A DNA stretch of 64,000 bases from Neospora caninum Liverpool (lineage: Eukaryota; Apicomplexa; Conoidasida; Eucoccidiorida; Sarcocystidae), in assembly GCF_000208865.1 (NCBI RefSeq), contig NC_018397.1, forward strand, positions 5,671,748 to 5,735,747. The letters run 5' to 3'. Shown one piece after another: positions 35,201 through 46,760 of this stretch. The notes beneath the pieces were generated by a model. The model worked only from the letters and a program-made list of their open reading frames with translations. It was not told where the DNA came from and did no database searches. Position 1 is the first letter of the stretch, and every line of letters starts with the position of its first letter. A program made the translations under genes and the position numbers.

Positions 35201-38200
35201 AATCTATCTAATCTGTATGTACAGATATCTGTCTATATTCTATATCTCTACATTTGCCTCCATGGAGAGAGTTGGTTCCGTCGTCGTGCGTATATAGTGT
35301 CGTCTTGTCAGTCTTGGTGGGAGCAAAGTTGGACAGATGGTATTCACCGTTCAGGTGCATGCATCCCTGGTTGTTTTTACGGCGAGTGTCTCCGAGGCGT
35401 CTTTCGCTTCTTTCGCTTCTTTCGTGTCTCCTTGCAGACGCTCCCCTTCCGCCAGAGCGGCGGGCACCCCATGTGCATGTGGCCGATCCGACGCTGCGCG
35501 CCGCGCTTTCGGACCCTCACCACCCGATGCACTGCCACATCGTCGACTTTTTTCTTCACCTCGCAGTCAACCACTCCGCCCTCGCGGAACACGACGAAGA
35601 AACAGGACATCTATGGTGAGAGGTCCGGGGATCTGAAGCTTTTTTCCTGTTTCTCGCGCTCCTCGCCCCCCCTCGGACTGACCTCCGCTGTCGCGCCTGG
35701 AGACAGCTCACGCGACGTTCCGTGTTCAGTGCTGATCAACTTTGGCTGGCAGCGTAAGGCGCCCTGCCGCTGATACCTCTGTTGTGTCCCTTCTCTCGTC
35801 TGCTGAGCGGGTTCGTCTCTCCCCTTTCCCGCTGTCCTTCGCTCATCCCTCTGCCTGCTCAATCTCGCTGTCTCTCCCAGTGTCTCTCTCTCAGTGTGTC
35901 TGTCTCGCTGTCTCTCGGCCTTCCTGTCGCTCGCCGTTCCTCTTTGGCACCCGAGTTCGTTGTGGGTTTTTGTGTTTCTCTCTGGCAGTTGGTCGCGTCC
36001 TCTCTGGGCATCTCTCGCTCGCGGTTTCCTTGAGCGGGCCTTTCGTCCCTGTCTGGTGTGCTCAGGTACTCGGCCAGCAGTCCTGACGAGCGGGCGTTTG
36101 TCTGCGCAGCTCGGCATTTTGGGGTTACCTTTCGCGCTCGCACGCCCTTTGGGGTGGAGCTGAGCATCGCGGGCCGCATCGTCCACATCGACATTCTCGC
36201 CTCTTTCCCGTTTGAAAGCCGGCGACGGCGATCGTCGGTTTTGTGTCAAATTTCGGAGCCGCGGCCACAGGCGAAGAAACGGAAGTCTTCAGCTTCTCCT
36301 CGCACTGCCCCTGGCCCTTTCCCGCTCTTTGTGGGGGTTCCGGATCACCCGGGGACAGGAGGAGCTTCGCCGCCGGCTGCTGGGTGCTCGTGGCCTTCTG
36401 CGCATGCAGGCGTCCCCGGCCCGGACAGGCAAACTGCATGCGCGGTGCCTGGCTCGTCGTCCACCTTGCCTTCTCTCTCGGAAACGGCGGCGCCGAGTCC
36501 AGAGTCTGTGTTGGCCCCTCCAGTGTTCGTACACCCCCGGGGCCCAACAGGGGGTTTCCAAACTGAAGAGAAAGGGACTGTGAAGGAACCAAGAGAAGAA
36601 GGGGAAGAAGAAGAGGGGGAAGAATAAGGAGAAGAGGGGGAAGAAGAAGGGGAAGAAGAGGAAGGTGGATGGCTGCGCCGTCGGGTAGTTCTTCTCACGA
36701 AGGGCGCAGATATGGTGATTCTTCCTCGCCTTCGCCAGTCTGAAAAACCACGAAGTCAGGAAGAAGAAAGCAGAAAAGAGGAAGGAAGAGAGCACACGGA
36801 CTTGGGTTTTGCCGTGGCCACGCCTGCGCAGAAAGAGACTGCGAAGGGAGAGAAGCAAGAGGACATTGACGAAGAACGCGAGGCAAGACGAAGAGCGATG
36901 GAACGCGCGCTCGAGGCGTACGCAGGCGAGGGCTTGAGGACGCTGTGTGTCGCAAAGAGGACCATCGGCCAGGAAGAATTCTCCAGTTGGTATGAAGAAT
37001 ACCTGAAGCTGCAAACCTCCCGTACCAAGGACAAAGAAGAGCGGCTCTACCAGTGAGTTTAAAGCACAGCGACGTAGGGGTGCTCGCACCGCCAGGGATG
37101 CAGCTACGCCTTTTCGTCTTTTGTTTCCCTCCTCGTTTCGGCGACAAAACCATCGTCGAAACCCGACGATGCACCCTTTTGTCATCTCGGCTTTCCGCGC
37201 GCGGTCTGAGTATCTCTGCCTTCTGAGCAATCGATGCAGAGGCGCGTGGCTGTTGATCTCTGTTCTGAAGTCTGTCCCTTTGTGTCGCCGTCGACCGCGC
37301 TTCTCTTCTTCCTCGACGAATCCGCGGACTACGCCACTCCTCACGCTTTATATATATATATATATATATGTCTGTATACGTGTATAAATGTATATATATA
37401 TATATATATACTTGGAACTCAGAAACGCCCATTTGGTTGAAGGTGAATATCTCTCTTCTTTTCAATGTGTCCTGTTCTCTGGCTTCATCAGACTGGCAGA
37501 CAGACTGGAATATGACCTCGAGTTGCAGGGTGTGACGGGAGTTGAGGATCGCCTGCAGGAGGACGTGGCGGTGACGATCGAGAAACTGCGCCAGGCTGGG
37601 ATCCACGTAAGCATCCCTTTTGATGTCTTCCACTAAATATGCGTGCCCTACATTATGTATGAATTTGCCCATATCGCATATGAATGCGTCTCTCTCCCGC
37701 TGTATCGCTGTATACACACATAGACGTGCATCTTCCATCTACCTATCTCCATGCCTTTTACCTGTATAAAAAGGTGTACCTTTGCGTACGTATCTGTATA
37801 CACGAATGTGTCCCTGTATGTCAATGCGTGCACATATTTGTATCTCAGTATGTATGTCTGTATGTATGTATGTCTGTCTGTATGTATGTATCGGTTGAGA
37901 CTTCTGGCTCTGTTGAAGCGTGTCGGTGACGTCAAACGCTCTGTTTCTGTCCCCTAGGTGTGGATGCTGAGCGGGGACAAGACGGAGACAGCGCTGAATG
38001 TGGGGTTGGCGACCTTTTTGGTGTCCCGAGACATGCGCCTGTCGCGGTATCTGTGGAACGGGCGGGAGCGGAACGAGGAGGCACTCGAGGACCAGTTGCG
38101 CGCGGATCTCCGCGCCCTCGACGCGTCGTTGACAGAGCGCCCCTCTGCGGGGTTTGCTTACTGGTCGAGGAGGCAAGCGCGGAGCCTCAGCCGTCGCCTC

Positions 38201-39859
38201 GGAAGCGAAGTGAGGCGTTCGCCAGACTCGGGCCTGAACGAGGGCGACGCAGCCTCGGGCGGTGTCCCAGCTCCGCCGGATGCTGTCATTGTCGACGGCG
38301 AAGCGCTCAAGTTTCTCTTTGCTACTTCCGAAAGGCAGCTGGCCTTCATTCGACTCTGTTGCGCCTGTCGCTCCGTCATCTGTTGTCGCCTGGCCCCCCA
38401 CCAGAAGGTAGGCGCGGCGAAAGACAGGAAACCCCTGGGGAACGGATCGCCGCCCCGACTTGAGTTCGGTTGCTTGCCTCTTTGAGCACGCAAAGGCCGG
38501 CATTCGAAATGTCGACGAAGCGAAAGGCGGTAGCGCAGCCGTGGCTGATTCGGTGCCGAGAGCCTCCCCTAGTTCGCCCGCGGAAAGGAGGATGAAGGCC
38601 TTGCTTTCCTCGTGTTTCCTTCTTTTCCGTCCGAGTCGCCCTTTGTTGGTGCGCTCCCTTCTTCTTTCTCGTTTCCCCCTCTTTCTCTCCGTTCCGCTGT
38701 GTCTCCGAGGCCTTGAAAGTCTGCATGCGTTTTCGTGCTCGCAGGGCGCCGTCGTAGACCTCGTGAAGACGACGACGCAGAAGGTGACCCTCGCCATCGG
38801 CGACGGCTCGAACGACTGCAACATGATCCTTCAGGCCCAGATCGGAGTCGGCATTCGCGGCAACGAAGGCAGCCAGGCCTTCAATGTGAGCTCCGGTCGC
38901 CCCGGCGGACGAAGCCTGGGAACTCGGCGGGAGTGATGAGCAGAAACACACGGAAAGAAGTGAAACAGGAAGATCAGAAAGAAGGAAAAAAGAGAAACGG
39001 GAACATCAGATAAAAGGAAAAAAGGAAAAGACGGCTCCCCCCCCAAGACGGAGCAGAGAGGCGCGGCGCCCGCAGTGGGATCAATCGAGGTGGGAAACAG
39101 AGAGGGAAAGAAGAGACGGCACACGGGCATCCAGTCGGGCTCTGCAGGGACCGTGGAAGGTCATGAGTTAAGATGGGGGCTAAAAGAAATACAAGAGACA
39201 GGCGATGTCCAGCTGTCTCTTGTGTCTCTCGCGCCCCGTCGCCCTGTGTTTCCACAGTTCATCTTAAACGCATGCTAGCTGGTGCTTCGGCTCGCCATTC
39301 GCCGCCTCGCCGGCAATCGCTCTCGCGCTCTCCCTACATGCACATCTCTCCATCAATCTGTATATATATATATATATATATATATGAATAGGATCGTACT
39401 TAATATAGGATCGTATTTGTCTCGGCTTTATGGAACTGAATATTTATTCATGTGTGGCAAAACATGGACAGTAGAACAAGGTAGCGGGGACACAGCTGTG
39501 GCAGGAGACGGGTGAAGGTACTGACATTTGTTGGCTCTCGTCTGTGTTTTGTTTTCAGTGCTCGGACTTTGGCGTCACGCAGTTTCGTCTGCTTCTTCCT
39601 CTTCTCCTCGTCCACGGTCGCTGGTGCTACCGCAGAGTGACGACTGTCATCCTTTACATCATCTACAAGAACTTCCTTCTCGTCTTGCCGCTCGTCTACT
39701 TCGGCTTCCTCTGTCTCTTCTCTGGACAACGGTTCTACCCCGAAACCCTCGCCCAGACCTACAATCCAGTTTTGACGGCGGTACGGACACTTGCCGAAAC
39801 AGAACGCACTGACTCCACACAGCCGATAGTAAATGGTGTCGGACCTTTCTCACTTTCAC

Positions 39860-39899
<40 letters not shown>

Positions 39900-40427
39900 T
39901 ACACCAAACTCGTGCGACGTTTCCCCTAAACATCTGCACAAGCTTGCATGCGTTTTCGATCGTGTTTCCATTTGTATCCAGGCCCCCTCAGGGAGGCCTA
40001 CATGTCTATCTGCATATTCATAAATCTTCAAGAACAATCATCTGTCAGTCTATCGCATATAGTTGTAGGTTTGCTGTCTGCCTGTTCTCGCGTGTTCAGC
40101 TGCCCATAACGCTGTATGGAGTCTTAGAGCAGGACGTCGACAAGCATGCATCGCTGAAGTTTCCGCAGCTGTATCGCCTTGGACAAAAGGACTTTCTGCT
40201 GAATCTTCGAACATGTTTCTCCTGGATTTTTCTGGGGGCCGTGCATGCCGGCATCATCTTCGTTGTTGCGCTCTACTCGTTCGGCTACTACATCATCCCC
40301 GGCACCAACGGCAAGGTTAGACACGCGTCTTCATGTCGGCCAACCCCATGGTTCCCGCGTACTCTTGTATGTACCAATGTCTACGCAACCGTATACACAC
40401 ATGTGCGTGCATGTCTATATGAGCTTG

Positions 40428-40478
<51 letters not shown>

Positions 40479-41789
40479 CCCTGTGGATAGACGTGCAGAC
40501 GGCGCTTTCGTGTAGTACAGTCGTCCGCTTCTGTAGGGGTTATGGCCACGCCTGTGTCTGCATTTTTGCGCGTCTCTGTGCGTCATCGCCCGTCTGTCTG
40601 TGGAGGTTTGTGTGTCTAGATCTCATCGTCGGTTCACCGTTTCCGTGGAAGGGTATCACTGTGTTTCGCGTCCGCGCAGAATGCAACTTCGTGACTGTTT
40701 TGGCGCTTTTGTTTCTGTGCAGCCCTTCGACATGTGGATGGTAGGGACCGTGATGATGATGGCGAATTGCCTGGTGGCAAACTTGGCAATTCTTTTCTAC
40801 AGCTTCAGCGTCTCGTCCGCCTCTTGGCTTGGCGTGTCCTTCTCGTAAGCGCAGAAATCGATTGAGCCCCTCACACAAGCTGGCCAAAAGCCGGAAACGC
40901 AGAGGGGAAGAGCCGAGACACCGAGAAGGGAAGAAGGGAGATCGAATGGGGAGAGAAGTGTGCCGACAAGCCAGGCGAAAAAGTGAGGGGAGACTCCAGG
41001 ACGGCGCACGCCCCTTTTTACAGTCTTCTTTAGGGTTTCCTTTGTCCTTCCTTGCTGTGCGCCGGCAGCGTTTTCGGCGAGGGTGCTCTGAATGTTTTTG
41101 TTTCGATTTGTATCGTTCCCGGTGCCGTCTTGAGCCGGCTGCCTTTTGCGAGTTTGCGTGTCTTTCTTTTCGCCATACTGACGCCGTTCTTGCTCCCGTC
41201 GCCCGGGGTTGCCCCACAAAAGGCCTTGTCTCTCTGCTGCGGCTGTTGACCTTTTTCCAGGCTCTTTTCTTGCCTCGTTCTCTTCTTCGCGAGCTCGACA
41301 GCGACCGCGGCGGACATCTCCACGGGTGCGATCTTTCTCCTCTTTGAGTCGTTTCCTGCCGTTTTCCTCTACGCGCTGGTGGTCTGCTCGCTCGCCCTCG
41401 GTCTCCTCTGGTGCGGGCGGACCTTCCGACTGGCGTTCCGGCCGGAGCTTTTCGACGTGATTCAGAGGCACGAGTACCTCGGGCTGCCGATTCTCTCGGC
41501 GGCCGAACGGAGACACTTGCGCCTTTTGCAGGAGGCGACGGAGAGCAAGAAACAGGCGACGGCGGGGCGCGGCGCGCAAGCAGATGGCGACGAGCCGCCA
41601 TCCCCAGACGAAGGGTCGGAGAACATTCCAGATGCGAGGAAAAAGACACACGCAGAGAAGAGCGAAGAACCCGCACGAGGCCGACTCCGGTGTCTGTGGA
41701 GATCGTTCGGACGCGGAAGCAGGATGAACCTGCAGATTTTCCCCCGTTTCCTGGTTTCGGTTGCCTCAAAAAACCCAGCTAAGCACTAG
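29355..41789 (+). CDS. P4-type ATPase, aminophospholipid flippase
   Basis: Sixteen exons: 29355-29401, 30255-30438, 30926-31051, 31344-32120, 32728-32932, 33395-34441, 34840-34917, 35438-35615, 36066-37052, 37492-37606, 37958-38407, 38745-38885, 39559-39780, 40100-40315, 40723-40844, 41261-41789. They join in phase to about 1,807 codons. The start lies in GAAAATGAAGG. Exon 4 could instead begin at 31170 (same frame). Motifs: M1 entry [46 protein letters not shown] in the actuator loop, PISL in M4, phosphorylation site DKTGTLT (about residue 777), [47 protein letters not shown] (about 1417), [12 protein letters not shown], then M5-M10. P4 pumps move phosphatidylserine or phosphatidylethanolamine to the cytosolic leaflet. 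About 290 low-complexity residues are inserted before DKTGT. An in-frame TAA at 36625-36627 interrupts exon 9, so either a further intron exists or the copy is broken. Confidence 0.9.
32202..32247. repeat. (TA)n microsatellite in P4-ATPase intron 4
   Basis: Two long TA runs separated by TGTATA, in the intron 32121-32727. Confidence 0.95.
36555..36665. repeat. GAA/GGGGAAG purine tract inside P4-ATPase exon 9
   Basis: Almost pure purine sequence built from GAAGAAG and GGGGAAG units. In frame it gives a poly-Glu/Gly stretch, interrupted by TAA at 36625-36627. The same tract continues after the stop into the KGAD segment in the same frame. Confidence 0.9.
37348..37410. repeat. (TA)n microsatellites in P4-ATPase intron 9
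   Basis: Two TA runs separated by TGTCTGTATACGTGTATAAATG, in the intron 37053-37491. Confidence 0.95.
37848..37892. repeat. (TATG)n/(TCTG)n tetranucleotide repeat in P4-ATPase intron 10
   Basis: Imperfect TATG and TCTG units, in the intron 37607-37957. Confidence 0.9.
39360..39385. repeat. (TA)n microsatellite in P4-ATPase intron 12
   Basis: About 13 TA units, in the intron 38886-39558. Confidence 0.95.
39861..39898. repeat. (TA)n microsatellite in P4-ATPase intron 13
   Basis: About 18 TA units, in the intron 39781-40099. Confidence 0.95.
40432..40478. repeat. (CT)n(AT)n compound microsatellite in P4-ATPase intron 14
   Basis: About 13 CT units run directly into about 10 AT units, in the intron 40316-40722. 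Confidence 0.95.
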
Positions 41790-41949
41790 CCTTCCTCATG
41801 CCTGGCCGTCTCGCGCTCGCGCAATGCCGGCGTCGCGTCTCGACCGACGGCAACGCCCGTTTCTGCGCCGCTTTAAACTGGCGGTTGCTCGACGCTATCC
41901 AAAGGGCTAGCCTTTCCGCCGCAACGCGCAGAGAGAGGAAAGGCGTACG

Positions 41950-42056
41950 AGACAGAGGGAGAGAAAGAGAGAGAGGGAGCGACAGAGGGAGAGAAAGAGA
42001 GAGAGGGAGCGACAGAGGGAGAGAGAGAGAGGGAGCGACAGAGGGAGAGGGAGAGA
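41950..42056. repeat. GAGA/GGGAGCGACAGAGGGAGA tandem repeat
   Basis: About four imperfect copies of a 26-30 base unit containing GGGAGCGACAGAGGGAGAGA lie tandemly just downstream of the P4-ATPase stop codon. Confidence 0.9.
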
Positions 42057-43272
42057 ATGGGGGGTCAGCAGAGACACACGCGCAGACAAGGCAAAATACG
42101 CATTGCCTGCGAGACAGCTCCAGATGGGGATTTTAGGGTTTAGGGCGGACAAGCCTCAGAAAGGGGGGAGACGCAGTTCGAGCGACAGAGAAAGGCTGTC
42201 GCACGAGCGACAAAAAGAGAGAAGGCGAGAAAAAAGAGACGGTCGCGCTAGAGAAGAGGGCAAGAGCAGCACGCAGCGACAGTCCGAAGACGCGTGTCGT
42301 GTGATGCTGCCGCCCTCCGAAGAAGTCGCAGACGGAGACAGAGGGTGACCTGAGTGCTCCCCGCGACACAGAACCCACCTGTAGGGCCCATGTATACGCA
42401 TCCACACATATACATATGCATGCGTGCATAGATTTGTTTACCTGTGTTTCTCGATAGTTAAACAGGCATTTAGCCCACGCAGAGATGCATGTATGCCAAT
42501 CTATCTGTATATATGCGGGACTCAGCTGAAAAGAAGAAACCTGTTCTTTTGCTCGCTGGCAGACGCGCTGCGACCAAAGCGCGGGAAAGGCGGCAAGGCG
42601 TTTCTTTTTTGCGAGGCAGCTCGGTTCGCATTTTAAGAGACTCTGAATCTCGCGAGGATGCGTGCACGTCGCCCGCTCCGGTATTTGGTAGAAAAGAGAC
42701 GGAAAAAAGCCCACTCCGAATCTGCGGAAAAAGGATTGGTTGCGAAACTCGGAAAAATGTCGCCCGTCCCAGCAGAGCGAGAGGCCCCACTGAAGAGACC
42801 ACAGAACCTAGCTCCTGCAGAGAGACGGCTCGTTACGCGGGAAGGAGACAGTGCCAAGAGGACACGCTTGGGCCGCCTTTGAGAGACGCTCCGGGGGAGA
42901 AGTCTCAGGGAGGCCCAGACTCCTGCGAGCGTCTTCTATCTCGCCAGGGAGACATCGCGGGGACACACGGGGACGGCGACTCGCTGCTGGCAGAAACCAG
43001 GGACAGAGACAAAAGATACAAGGGAAAACGGCAATTTAGAAGGCGAGAGCCGTGCAGCGCTGCAGCGCGACGACGTGTGGATACACAACCGAAGAAGAAC
43101 CCAGGCGCGCCATCGGTAGTTGAGAAGAAGTCATGGAAAAAGACAAAAAGACGCAAGCGAAAAGCCTGGGATCTTGCGGGGAGGGAAAGGTTGTTAGAGA
43201 GAAGGACGAACCACCGTTCAATCTGAAGCTTCAGATATGGCCAGAAACAAAGGCGAAGGGCGAGACGCGGCC

Positions 43273-43291
43273 GGGGGGGGGGGGGGGGGGG
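43273..43291. repeat. Homopolymer of 19 G
   Basis: An uninterrupted run of 19 G on the plus strand (C on the minus). Length is likely to vary between isolates and sequencing runs. Confidence 0.95.
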
Positions 43292-43663
43292 AAGCGAGGC
43301 AACAGAGACAAAGAGGCAAGGGTTCGTCTACCGGATGTTTAAGGCGCCTTTCCGCGGGGATAAATAGCAGGCCTTTTGAGACGGCTTACTGCGGGTAAGA
43401 AGGACGGGGGGAAACGGCGCCGGCAAGCGAGCGGGGAAGACGAGAAATGTTAAACAGGCGGGGGTCAGAGTCCAGGATGAACGGCGCGACCGTTCGCAAA
43501 CTCGCTGAGGTTTCGCCGAGAAACAGGCAGAAAACCCACGTTCCCTTCTCTATGGCCAGGCGGGGGAAACCCAAATTCCACAAAATCACCAATATACCCT
43601 CAAGTAACTGGTGTACCTAGCTGTAACCTCATGCCCGCATACCCGTACACACGCCTACATCAA

Positions 43664-43688
43664 CATATATATATATATATATATATAT
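43664..43688. repeat. (TA)n microsatellite
   Basis: About 12 TA units in the gene-poor stretch. A shorter run of about ten units is at 44157-44176. Confidence 0.95.
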
Positions 43689-45939
43689 CGATTCGTGTGT
43701 CTACGACTATGGCAAATTGCAGATGCATGGGTGTCCGGTGGTATGCTTGAAGGAAAAAGAAGAAGCACCGGGACTCAGGACGCGCGGATGACCCAGAGCA
43801 GGCGGGAGACTCACCGAAACAAAGGAGAGTTCCCGTCACGAGGAGGAAGGACAAAATCACCCACTGGCTCCACGGCGCTCGCCGATCTGTGAAGAAGAGG
43901 CGAGAAAAATGCGAAACCAGATTACGAGAACAGGCTTAAAGCGCAACCCGCTCACGCCCACATCACACACCAGCTCCTCGTCAACACTTTCTCGCGACGT
44001 CGATTGATACCTGTCGAACTCGCTATCTAGATGAGTACCTCCTGCTATGCACTAGAAGTGCGCATTCTGCGTGAAAACAATAGCTACAGAACTTTCCACA
44101 TGCTACGACTGTGTGCTGAGTCAGATATAGAGCTTTCGTCTTTGATCCATCTAGGCATATATATATATATATATATGTATATGTACACATGTATATATCT
44201 GTGCATATGTGTACACATAGGTGTGGAGGTATATTGGCTGAGAGGCGACTGCTTCTCGACGTACTGATGCAGTGTGTCGAGACGTCCGCAGGCGGTTCGG
44301 ACTCCCGCTTCCCATCTAGGGGCCCGCAGAAGGAGAAGAAGGAGTCGACACAGAGTTTCGGCGTGCACTCGGTACAGCCTTTGTCGGCAGGCACCAGAAC
44401 CTGGACACGCGCAGAAAGAGCGTAGGCGAAGCCGAAAAACGGAGACAGAGTGGGGCTCTTGAGAGAGACAGACCAAGTTGAGAAAGCTGTCGTCATTGAA
44501 GCGTCGGAAAGGGGTGGACGCAAAAGCGTAGAGGTAACGTTGCTTGTTTGGAACTGCGTGGGACTTCAGTTTTTCCCCGTGTTGGAAGGTACCGGGAGAA
44601 ACCGTGCATTTTCGATTGAAGGACGTTCGAGGGGACTGGAAGAATATCTTGAAGAACGACGAGGATAAGACGCACCGGGGCTACGCGCAAGCAGGGATGC
44701 ATGCCAGAGGAGCACGCGAAAGGACACAGCGCGTGCGGAAACGCGTTTTGCACACACCTGGAGCGGCGCACCCGACGCGCGGTCGCAGAGACATCGACAG
44801 AGATTGGCTGCGGACAAAGAGACACCCGAAACAAGCGAGACCGGGACAGATGAGCCTTCGCGCGAACGCGAGAGGAACGCCGGAGAGAAAGCTTCAAACA
44901 GGAAAGAGTGGAGAGTGCGGGGCCAGGCGCGCAGCAATGGGGCCGGCAGTCGAGGATCGTCGCTTTCGCCTCAAGGGGGAGAAGGCGACAAGAGGCAGAC
45001 GCGGAGAGGCCGAAGAAGCGAGACATGGGAAAACGGAGCAAAGATGAGGACGGCCCAGTGCAGGCAGGCGGGAGACGCGGAGTGCAGAGGAATGTGCGCT
45101 TTCAAGGCAGGAAAAAAACTTTTTTCAAGGGAAAGGCCGGAGAAGCGCGCACCTTCGCGTTCAGTCGGAGAAGAGAAAACCTGCGTCGCAGACGGTTCTG
45201 GGGTCGCGTGGACAGCGAGAGCGAGATGCCGAAGAGACAACAGAAAAAGAGAGGCAGAGACAACGCGGAGAGAACGAGGGCGGAGGCGGATCCTGTCTCT
45301 TGAGAGGAACTTGCGAGGCGAAGACAGGGGAGTATGAGACGGACCGCCCGCGGAGAGACGGTCACGGCAAGAGAGGCGAGACGAGCTAGAAGAAGACGAA
45401 GAGGGAGAAACAGCAGACGGCGAAGAAGACGAAGCGAGAGACGAGAGCGAAGAATACGGAGAAGGCGAAGAACGAAGAGAGGAAGCAGAAGATGAAGAAG
45501 AACAAGGAGAGGAAGACGACAGTGAAGAAGAACTCGGAGACAGAGGAGAGTGAGAGGAAGCATACGGAGATGAGGCAGTCAACTGAGAGAGTAGAGTGCC
45601 GGCAGAGCTGGCGGCGGGAGGAAAGGAAGAACACAGACACGGAGAGAAGACAGGAGCAGAACGCGAGGCAGTGGACGAACAGAAAGTGGCGGATGACGGA
45701 GAGCGACGAGGCGCCCCGTCGTCGCTGGCCCGTGACCGCCGGGTCGGCGCAGAGAGTCCCATGCTGACCTCGAAAAGAGAAGAGAAACAAAGAAGAGAGG
45801 GGACAGGACACACAGAAAAGGAAGAACGGAGTTGAGGCCCAAAAAAGGCCCAAGGCGGGAAAAAGTCGAAACGCAGCTCTGTTGGGTCGGGAGACAGACG
45901 GAGAGACACCGCAAAAACGGGAGGACAGAGAAAGAAAGA

Positions 45940-46045
45940 GAAAGAGAGTTAAAGAAGAAAGAGAAGGAAGAAAAAAAACGAGGAAGTGAAAGAAGAAAGA
46001 GAAAGAAGAAAGAGAAGGAAGAAAGAGAAGGAAGAGGACGATATC
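45940..46045. repeat. GAAAGA/GGAAGAAA polypurine tract
   Basis: Repeated AAAGAGAAGGAAGA-type units, more than 90% purine on the plus strand. It is followed at 46161-46182 by a (TA)n run. Fits an intron or UTR read on the minus strand. Confidence 0.85.
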
Positions 46046-46760
46046 GAACGCGATTGAGACAAACCGGTAACGAAGAACCTGGTAACGCCGGCCAACAGAG
46101 AGGCAGAGAGGAGTCTGGAAGAGAGAGGCACGAACGGAGAGAGATAGCAAACAACTCATGCATATATATATATATATATATGGAGCTTGGCCTGAGATAG
46201 TGGAAATAGGAGACGCAGAGAGAGGAGGGGAAAGAAAGGGAGCCGATCGAGAGCGGAACGCGTAGAATAGTGTGCGTGAAGAGGGCCGACGACACGCGTA
46301 GGAAACTGACAAACCAAATTGAAAAGACGCAGGAAGCAGATTGCCGTTCTTCCTGTTTCTGAGTTCCTGGAAACTGGTGTCTTCCACTCTTTTCTTCTTT
46401 GCTTGACAGGCTGCCTGCATATCCTCTCGCGCCTTCTTGTCGCTGTTTGTCTTGTCGCTTTGCGCGCCGGAAAAAAGCCGTGGCGAGCAGCACACGCATG
46501 CAAAGAAACGCGGGAACGCTCGCGAGGAACATCGCGAGATTTTAAAGACACCTGTGTTTTTTCATCTTGCAACCCGGAAACGCTGCTTCATTTCTCGCCA
46601 GTGTTTGCGAGCCCTTCTTTTTCTCCCTTCTTTTCCACCATAGTGCATGCACCCTGTATCTCGAACCGTTCGTTCCCGGTCTTATTGCTCGATAGACTGC
46701 AGAATTCGTAGCTGTCTGTATATACACATCTATATATATCTATATATTGTGTGCATGTGC

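Larger units (their letters stand above)
41790..46760. other. Gene-poor, repeat-rich 5-kb stretch; possible minus-strand transcript
   Basis: No supported coding region. The plus strand is persistently purine-rich (about 41930-42060, 42150-42360, 44800-46060), so the minus strand carries the pyrimidine-rich sequence that marks introns and UTRs of the transcribed strand in the neighbouring genes. This suggests a minus-strand transcription unit. Minus frames of up to 312 codons (44971-45909, Ser-rich) exist, but none shows a domain or a coherent splice chain. It also holds the P4-ATPase 3' UTR on the left and the coiled-coil gene's 5' region on the right. Confidence 0.4.

Noticed and set aside
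41950..42056. CRISPR-like array of repeats
   Set aside because: The units are contiguous imperfect purine repeats without unique spacers, in a eukaryotic nuclear sequence.
44971..45909. Minus-strand Ser-rich frame of 312 codons as a gene
   Set aside because: Its Ser runs come from a purine/pyrimidine tract and no splice chain or domain supports it; mentioned only as a sign of a possible minus-strand transcript.
46647..46760. Earlier ATG of the coiled-coil gene
   Set aside because: The extra 38 residues are partly translated TA microsatellite, so a later start is more likely.
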